From: Uliginosibacterium sp036017065
Lineage (GTDB): Bacteria > Pseudomonadota > Gammaproteobacteria > Burkholderiales > Rhodocyclaceae
DNA: 64,000 nucleotides
Assembly (NCBI RefSeq): GCF_036017065.1
Contig: NZ_JAYXHR010000001.1
Span: 2,031,899-2,095,898, forward strand
Reading direction: 5' to 3'
The notes below the pieces were generated by a model. That model had not been told where the DNA came from. It made no database searches and saw only the letters and a list, made by a program, of their open reading frames with translations. Below are positions 58,950 to 64,000 of this stretch, piece by piece (the first letter of the stretch is position 1; each line of letters opens with the position of its first letter). A program made the translations under genes and the position numbers.

Positions 58950-59840
58950 ATGAGTCAGCCCATGTACCAGTCCGAGATCCGCAGCCTGCCCTTGTTGGGG
59001 CGCGGCAAAGTGCGCGACATCTACGCGGTGGATGAGGACAAGCTGCTGATCGTGACCAGCGACCGGCTGTCCGCCTTCGACGTCGTCCTCGACGACCCCA
59101 TCCCGCGCAAGGGTGAGGTGCTCAGCGCGACGGCGATGTTCTGGTTCGACCGCCTCTCGCACATCCTGCCCAACCAGCTGACCGGCATCGCGCCGGAGGA
59201 CGTGGTGGCACCGGAGGAGCGCAGCCAGGTGGCCGGCCGCGCACTGGTGGTGAAGCGCCTGAAGCCGCTGCCGATCGAGGCGGTGGTGCGTGGCTATGTC
59301 ATCGGCGGTGGCTGGAAGGACTACCAGGCCACCGGCGCGATCTGCGGCATCGCCCTGCCGCCGGGCCTGCAGCAGGCGGCCAAGCTGGAGAAGCCGATCT
59401 TCACGCCATCGACCAAGGCCGAACAGGGCACCCACGACGAGAACATCGACTTCGCGAAATGCGAAGCGCTGATCGGCCCGGCACTGGCGGCGCAGGTACG
59501 CGACACGGCGATCCGGCTGTACACCGAGGCGCGCGACTATGCCGCCACCCGCGGCATCATCATCGCCGACACCAAGTTCGAGTTCGGACTCGACGAACAG
59601 GGCACCCTGCACCTGATCGACGAGGCGCTGACCCCGGATTCCTCGCGCTTCTGGCCGGCCGACAGCTATCGTGAAGGCATTTCGCCCCCCTCCTTCGACA
59701 AGCAGTTCGTGCGCGACTACCTGGAGACCCTGGACTGGGACAAGACCGCGCCGGCGCCGCGCCTGCCGGCCGAGGTCCTGGACAAGACCAGCGCGAAGTA
59801 CGTCGAGGCGTATGAACGGCTGACCGGCAGGAAGCTCTGA
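58950..59840 (+). CDS. purC: phosphoribosylaminoimidazole-succinocarboxamide synthase
   Basis: A 296-residue cytosolic enzyme that joins CAIR and aspartate to SAICAR in purine synthesis. ATG 58950 follows GGAG at 9 bp. Signatures are LLGRGKVRDIYAVDEDKLLI (ATP loop), SDRLSAFDVVLDDPIPRKG, VVRGYVIGGGWKDYQATG, IFTPSTKAEQGTHDENI and LIDEALTPDSSRFWPAD. The length fits the single-domain bacterial/yeast-type enzyme (about 300 residues) rather than the short E. coli type. It is monocistronic and flanked by terminators. Confidence 0.97.
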   Translation: MSQPMYQSEIRSLPLLGRGKVRDIYAVDEDKLLIVTSDRLSAFDVVLDDPIPRKGEVLSATAMFWFDRLSHILPNQLTGIAPEDVVAPEERSQVAGRALVVKRLKPLPIEAVVRGYVIGGGWKDYQATGAICGIALPPGLQQAAKLEKPIFTPSTKAEQGTHDENIDFAKCEALIGPALAAQVRDTAIRLYTEARDYAATRGIIIADTKFEFGLDEQGTLHLIDEALTPDSSRFWPADSYREGISPPSFDKQFVRDYLETLDWDKTAPAPRLPAEVLDKTSAKYVEAYERLTGRKL

Positions 59841-59887
59841 AAAACCGGCGGCCCATCGAGCCACGCAATCGACGAAGTCCCTAAACG

Positions 59888-59916
59888 AAAAAGCCCGGCA
59901 GATCGCCGGGCTTTTT
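59888..59916. terminator. bidirectional intrinsic terminator
   Basis: AAAAAGCCCGGC-AGATC-GCCGGGCTTTTT: a 7-bp GC stem with A- and T-runs on both sides. It serves purC on the plus strand and the HDOD gene (stop 59934) on the minus strand. Confidence 0.92.
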
Positions 59917-59933
59917 GTTGTGCGCTCCGCTCC

Positions 59934-60791
59934 TCAGGCCGACAACATCGCCAGCGCGTTGGTGCGCTGCGCGCGCGCCTCGTCGAGCAGCTGTTTCACG
60001 ATGTCCGGATCAGCGCCCTCGAATGCGCTCTGGCGCAGCGTCATCTGCAGCTCCAGCGATACGGTGGTGAAGGGATTGGGAATGCCGGCCGCGCTGTTCG
60101 CCAGGAAGATCACATCGGACAACGTCGACGGCGGCCATCCACCGCCGAACACGTCCTGCGTGCCCAGCGCATCCACGATCTTGTCCGGCGAGCCGAGTGC
60201 CTTCAGCACCCCCTGGCCCACCTGCTTGTGCCAGAACAGGATGAATTCCGACAGCTCGCTGTCCTCCTGCAACAACTCGGGGAATTCATGCACGCGCGAC
60301 AGCAGGTAGAACTGGCCGATGTCGTGCACCATGCCGGCCAGCAACGCGGTATCCGGCGGCACGTTGTCCACCTGCAGCGCGATGGCATAGGACAGCGAGG
60401 CCACGTCCAGGGTATGGCGCCACAACTGCTCCGCCAGGCGCCACACCGGCGCGAACTCCTGCGCGCTTGCCAGCTGGTCGCCAATCACCGCGAAGGCCAG
60501 CACACGGGCGTTGTTCACCCCCACCCGCATCAGCGCGCGCCGCACGTCCACCACCTCCACCCCGGACGGGTTGAAGAACGTGGAATTGGCCATACGTAGC
60601 AACTTGACCGAGAGCAAAGGTTCCAGCCCGATCACCTTGGCGACCGACTCGACGCTGGCATCATCCGCGTCGAGCGCGCGGCGGACTTTTACCGCCGCCT
60701 GCATGCTGGTGGGAAATACGAACTCGCCCGTGGAAAGCTCGCGCTGGATGGTTTCCGAGAACGCGGCGCCACGGTCGCTGGTCGAACTCAT
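59934..60791 (-). CDS. HDOD-domain signalling protein
   Basis: A 285-residue protein consisting mainly of an HDOD domain (about 25-225). ATG 60791 follows GGGAG at 5 bp. Conserved features are FPTSMQAAVKVRRAL, VIGLEPLLSVKLLRMANSTF, DVRRALMRVGVNNARVLAFA and the degenerate HD-like GMVHDIGQFYLL. HDOD proteins are non-enzymatic relatives of HD phosphohydrolases acting as scaffolds in c-di-GMP and stress signalling. It is divergent from prlC with 90 bp between starts. Confidence 0.9.
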   Translation of the reverse strand: MSSTSDRGAAFSETIQRELSTGEFVFPTSMQAAVKVRRALDADDASVESVAKVIGLEPLLSVKLLRMANSTFFNPSGVEVVDVRRALMRVGVNNARVLAFAVIGDQLASAQEFAPVWRLAEQLWRHTLDVASLSYAIALQVDNVPPDTALLAGMVHDIGQFYLLSRVHEFPELLQEDSELSEFILFWHKQVGQGVLKALGSPDKIVDALGTQDVFGGGWPPSTLSDVIFLANSAAGIPNPFTTVSLELQMTLRQSAFEGADPDIVKQLLDEARAQRTNALAMLSA

Positions 60792-60881
60792 GCTGTCTCC
60801 CTATGCTGGTGATTGCTCGTGCCGATAGGGCTTTTTCGGCACAATCGGTGCCTGACTTCAGTGTTGTTGGAAAACTTCCCC

Positions 60882-62939
60882 ATGGCAAACCCGCTCGTCA
60901 ATCTTCCCGTCCTGCCTCCCTTCGACCAGTTGCAGCCTGGGGACGTCGCACCGGGCATCGGCCAGTTGCTGGCGGAAGCCCGCGCCACGCTGGCGAAGCT
61001 GGAATCCGATGCCATCCCCGCCACCTGGGACGATTTCGTGCAACCGCTGATCGACAGCGGAGAGCGGCTGGGGCGCGCCTGGGGCGTCGTCGGCCACCTG
61101 CACGGCGTGATGGACACGCCCCCCTGGCGCGAGGCCTACAACGCCATGCTGCCCGAAGTCACCCGCTACTGGGCCGAGCTCGGACAGAACCTGAAACTGT
61201 TCACCAAGTATCGCGCCCTGCGCGACAGCGCCGGCTACGCGAGCCTGGACCTCGTGCGCCAGCGCATCGTCGACAACGCGGTGCGTGACTTCCGCCTCTC
61301 CGGTGCCGAGCTGCCGGACGACCAGAAGCCACGCTTCCAGGCGATCCAGGAAGAACTCGCAGCACTGTCCGCCAGGTTTTCCGAGAACGTGCTGGACGCC
61401 ACCAACGCGTGGACCGAGCACGTCACCGACGAAGCACTGCTCGCCGGCCTGCCGCCGGATGCGATCGATGCAGCACGCGCCGCCGCGGAGCGCGCCGGCA
61501 AACCGGGCTGGCTGTTCACGCTGCACTTCCCGAGCTATTTCCCCGTGCTGCAGTACGCCGACAACCGCGACCTGCGCGCGCGCCTGTACCGCGCCAACGT
61601 GACCCGTGCCTCCGAGTTCTCCGCGGAACAAGGCCATCCCGAGTGGGACAACACCCCGCTGATCGACCGGATCCTGGCGCTGCGTGCCGAGGAAGCCAAC
61701 CTGCTCGGCTATGCCAACTACGCAGAGGTCTCACTGGTGCCGAAGATGGCCGAGTCGCCCGCGCAGGTACTCGAATTCCTGCGTGACCTGGCTCGCCGGG
61801 CCAAGCCTTTCGCCGAGCGCGACGTGCAGGAACTGAAGGCCTTCGCAGCCACGGAGCTGGGCCTGTCCCAGCTCGAATCCTGGGACTACGCCTACGCCTC
61901 CGAGAAACTGCGCCAGGCGCGCTACGCCTTCTCCGAACACGAAGTGCGCCAGTACTTTCCGGAGCACAAGGCGCTCGGTGGCCTGTTCGGTGTCGTCGAA
62001 CGCCTGTATGGCGTTCGCATCCAGCCTGACAGCGCGCCGACCTGGCACCCGGACGTGCGCTTCTTCCGCATCGAGCGTGACGGCGCTCTGGTAGGCCAGT
62101 TCTATCTCGACCTGTACGCCCGTGACACGAAGCGCGGGGGCGCCTGGATGGACGAAGCCGCCTGCCGGCGACGCATTGCCCAAGGCACGCAGACCCCGGT
62201 CGCGTACCTCGTCTGCAACTTCTCCGCACCGGTCGGCGGCAAGCCCGCCACCTTCACCCACGATGAAGTGCAAACGCTGTTCCACGAAGCCGGCCACGGC
62301 CTGCATCACCTGCTGACCCGCGTCGACGAGTTGCCGGTCGCAGGGATCCGCGGCGTGGAATGGGATGCGGTCGAACTGCCCAGTCAGTTCATGGAGAATT
62401 TCTGTTGGGAATGGGATGTCCTGCAGGACATGACGGCGCACGCCGAAACGGGCGCACCCCTGCCACGCGAGCTGTTCGACAAGATGCTCGCAGCGAAGAA
62501 CTTCCAGAGCGGCATGCAGACCGTCCGGCAGATCGAGTTTTCCATCTTCGACCTGCGCGCGCACCATGACTTCCAGCCGGGCGGCGACAAGACGATGCAG
62601 GCCCTGCTCAGCGAAGTGCGGGCCGAAGTGGCCGTCGTGGTTCCGCCGGACTGGAACCGCTTCCCGCAAAGCTTCAGCCACATCTTCGCGGGCGGCTACG
62701 CCGCCGGCTACTACAGCTACAAGTGGGCCGAAGTGCTCTCAGCCGACGCCTATGCCGCCTTCGAGGAAGCAGCGGGCGAACGCGGCAGCACGCTGGATCG
62801 CCAGACGGGTGAGCGCTTCTTGCGCGAGGTGTTGTCGGTTGGCGGTTCGCGTCCGGCACTGACCTCGTTCAAGGCCTTCCGCGGCCGCGAGCCACAGGTG
62901 GATGCGCTGCTGCGACATAGCGGCATGGTGCCCGCGTAA
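60882..62939 (+). CDS. prlC: oligopeptidase A (M3 metallopeptidase)
   Basis: A 685-residue zinc endopeptidase that trims signal-peptide fragments and other small peptides in the cytosol. ATG 60882 begins MANPLVNLPVLPPFDQL, typical of the family; the ribosome site is weak. The zinc site is H468-E-A-G-H472 in TLFHEAGHGLHH, with the third ligand Glu in the ELPSQFMENFCWE region. Family regions GYANYAEVSLVPKMAESPAQ and SHIFAGGYAAGYYSYKWAEV are intact. Length and order match PrlC. It is followed by the DUF4124-Grx gene and pdxH on the same strand. Confidence 0.96.
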   Translation: MANPLVNLPVLPPFDQLQPGDVAPGIGQLLAEARATLAKLESDAIPATWDDFVQPLIDSGERLGRAWGVVGHLHGVMDTPPWREAYNAMLPEVTRYWAELGQNLKLFTKYRALRDSAGYASLDLVRQRIVDNAVRDFRLSGAELPDDQKPRFQAIQEELAALSARFSENVLDATNAWTEHVTDEALLAGLPPDAIDAARAAAERAGKPGWLFTLHFPSYFPVLQYADNRDLRARLYRANVTRASEFSAEQGHPEWDNTPLIDRILALRAEEANLLGYANYAEVSLVPKMAESPAQVLEFLRDLARRAKPFAERDVQELKAFAATELGLSQLESWDYAYASEKLRQARYAFSEHEVRQYFPEHKALGGLFGVVERLYGVRIQPDSAPTWHPDVRFFRIERDGALVGQFYLDLYARDTKRGGAWMDEAACRRRIAQGTQTPVAYLVCNFSAPVGGKPATFTHDEVQTLFHEAGHGLHHLLTRVDELPVAGIRGVEWDAVELPSQFMENFCWEWDVLQDMTAHAETGAPLPRELFDKMLAAKNFQSGMQTVRQIEFSIFDLRAHHDFQPGGDKTMQALLSEVRAEVAVVVPPDWNRFPQSFSHIFAGGYAAGYYSYKWAEVLSADAYAAFEEAAGERGSTLDRQTGERFLREVLSVGGSRPALTSFKAFRGREPQVDALLRHSGMVPA

Positions 62940-62956
62940 CAGCCAAAGGAAACTGC

Positions 62957-63418
62957 ATGAAACGCTGGATGATCTGCCTTCTCACCGTCACCGTGCCGCT
63001 CACGGCCGGGGCACAGGTATATCGCTGGGTCGACAAGGACGGCAAGGTCACTTACTCGGATACGCCTCCGCCCACCGGCGCCGTGCAGACACCCAAGCTC
63101 AGCGGCAACCAGGTTGAAGTCGACAAGATGAGCTTCGAGACGAAGCGCGCTGTCGCCAATGCGCCAGTCACGCTGTTCAGCGCCGAGAACTGCAAGGAGC
63201 TCTGCGAACGCGCTCGCAAGCTGCTCACCGATCGCAAGGTGCCGTTCTCCGAAACGGCGGTCAAAACACCGGACGAAGCTGCAGCAGCCGCCAAGCGCCT
63301 GGGTGGCGACGTCCAGGTCCCCTCGATGATGGTCGGTAGCAAGCCCTTGATCGGTTTCGAATCCGGCCAATGGACCGCCGCGCTGGATGCGGCTGGCTAC
63401 CCCCCCTCGGGCCGCTGA
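62957..63418 (+). CDS. DUF4124-glutaredoxin-like periplasmic protein
   Basis: A 153-residue exported protein. ATG 62957 follows AAAGGA at 6 bp. Signal peptide MKRWMICLLTVTVPLTAGAQ. The DUF4124 domain follows (VYRWVDKDGKVTYSDTPPPT), then a glutaredoxin-like domain (about 70-145) whose redox pair is C-K-E-L-C in SAENCKELCERARKLL, i.e. CX3C rather than CXXC. VPSMMVGSKPLIGFESGQW supplies the cis-Pro and Gly-Phe motifs of glutaredoxins. The DUF4124-Grx fusion is common in betaproteobacteria and its substrate is unknown. Confidence 0.88.
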   Translation: MKRWMICLLTVTVPLTAGAQVYRWVDKDGKVTYSDTPPPTGAVQTPKLSGNQVEVDKMSFETKRAVANAPVTLFSAENCKELCERARKLLTDRKVPFSETAVKTPDEAAAAAKRLGGDVQVPSMMVGSKPLIGFESGQWTAALDAAGYPPSGR

Positions 63419-63419
63419 C

Positions 63420-64000
63420 ATGGCTGATCTGGATCTTGCAAAGCTCCGCATGGAGTACGCGCGCAACACGCTGGATGAGGCCGACGTCGCCGCCGAGCCG
63501 GTCCAGCAATTCGACCGCTGGTTCAAGGAAGCCGTGGCAGCACAGTTGCGCGAACCCTACGCGATGACGCTGGCGACCGCCGATACGGATGGACAGCCCA
63601 GCCTGCGCATCATGCTGATGCGCGACTATTCCGAACGAGGCGTCAGTTTCTTCACCAACTATCTCAGTCGCAAAGGTCGGGAGCTGACCGAAAACCCACA
63701 AGCGAGCCTGCTGTTTTTCTGGGCCGAGCTCGAACGGCAGGTGCGAATCAGTGGAAAGGTCAGCAAGCTGGGCGCCGAAGAGTCGTCCGCGTATTTCGCT
63801 CAACGCCCCGCTGCCAGCCGTATTGGCGCCTGGGTGTCAGAACAGAGTCAGGTCATCGCCAACCGCGAGGTCCTGGTGGAACGGGAAGCACGCTTCAAAC
63901 ACGAGTTTGGCGACGCGGCGCCACGCCCTGATCATTGGGGTGGTTTCTGCGTGTCGCTGGAGGAGGTTGAGTTCTGGCAGGGTCGCGCGAGTCGGTTGCA
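63420..64000 (+). CDS. pdxH: pyridoxine/pyridoxamine 5'-phosphate oxidase, 3' end outside window
   Basis: 193 codons are visible before the window ends; the family is usually about 210-215 residues, so only the C-terminus is missing. ATG 63420 lies 1 bp after the previous stop. Conserved FMN- and substrate-binding stretches are present: FDRWFKEAVAAQLREPYAMT, ATADTDGQPSLRIMLMRDYS, FFTNYLSRKGRELTENPQAS and LERQVRISGKVSKL with SQVIANREVLVERE. The enzyme makes pyridoxal 5'-phosphate, the last step of B6 synthesis or salvage. Confidence 0.95.
   Translation, partial: MADLDLAKLRMEYARNTLDEADVAAEPVQQFDRWFKEAVAAQLREPYAMTLATADTDGQPSLRIMLMRDYSERGVSFFTNYLSRKGRELTENPQASLLFFWAELERQVRISGKVSKLGAEESSAYFAQRPAASRIGAWVSEQSQVIANREVLVEREARFKHEFGDAAPRPDHWGGFCVSLEEVEFWQGRASRL

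Noticed and set aside
1..64000. CRISPR arrays, tRNA/rRNA genes, prophage or insertion sequences
   Set aside because: No regular spacer-repeat arrays, cloverleaf sequences, integrase/transposase-like proteins or terminal inverted repeats with target duplications were seen by eye.

Overview
The window is GC-rich DNA that is nearly all coding. It looks like a chromosomal segment of a Gram-negative betaproteobacterium. The evidence is conserved core genes of that type (purC, prlC, pdxH, dsbC, a UbiH-type hydroxylase), a PEP-CTERM protein, many secreted or outer-membrane proteins, and extragenic repeats that read as FPRKRES when translated. A Rhodocyclales-like host (for example Methyloversatilis) is a guess from this gene mix, not something the sequence proves. 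I saw no rRNA, tRNA, CRISPR array or insertion sequence.

Layout. Every gene from about 0.7 to 35 kb is on the minus strand. 0.7-11.3 kb: a YidE-like transporter, an Omp85-type barrel, a glycine-zipper lipoprotein, a DUF1254 protein with the 3' scrap of a second one, two further beta-barrels, a large Gly/Tyr/Trp-rich secreted protein, a small periplasmic protein and a stand-alone receiver. 11.5-18.6 kb: a MoxR-DUF58-DUF4381-BatA-BatB-BatD operon, with REP-like repeats in front of batD. 18.6-34 kb: an accessory cluster of three Cys-type sulfatases, two DUF1254 proteins, a HAD phosphatase, an MFS/spermidine-synthase fusion and a beta-barrel, followed by a FixL/FixJ-like two-component pair. 34.3-38 kb: an ankyrin protein, an octaheme c-type cytochrome with HEAT-like and TPR segments, and a BamE-fold small protein.

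38-53.3 kb: one minus-strand type I secretion operon. It encodes a 3005-residue repeat adhesin, its ABC transporter, adaptor and TolC-like pore, an OmpA-type lipoprotein and a small secreted protein. 53.5-64 kb: housekeeping and single genes. These are a cation/proton antiporter, DUF1801, dsbC, a UbiH-like hydroxylase, a choice-of-anchor A PEP-CTERM protein, purC, an HDOD protein, prlC, a DUF4124-glutaredoxin protein and the start of pdxH.

The least expected signal is a repeated dyad, TTGCAC-N4-GTGCAA. It stands upstream of four separate transcription units: the orphan receiver, the HAD/sulfatase genes, the first sulfatase gene and the giant adhesin. At three of these, an extra half-site or full site sits exactly 22 bp away. 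This suggests one undescribed regulator joining the sulfatase cluster, the receiver and the adhesin secretion operon in a local regulon.
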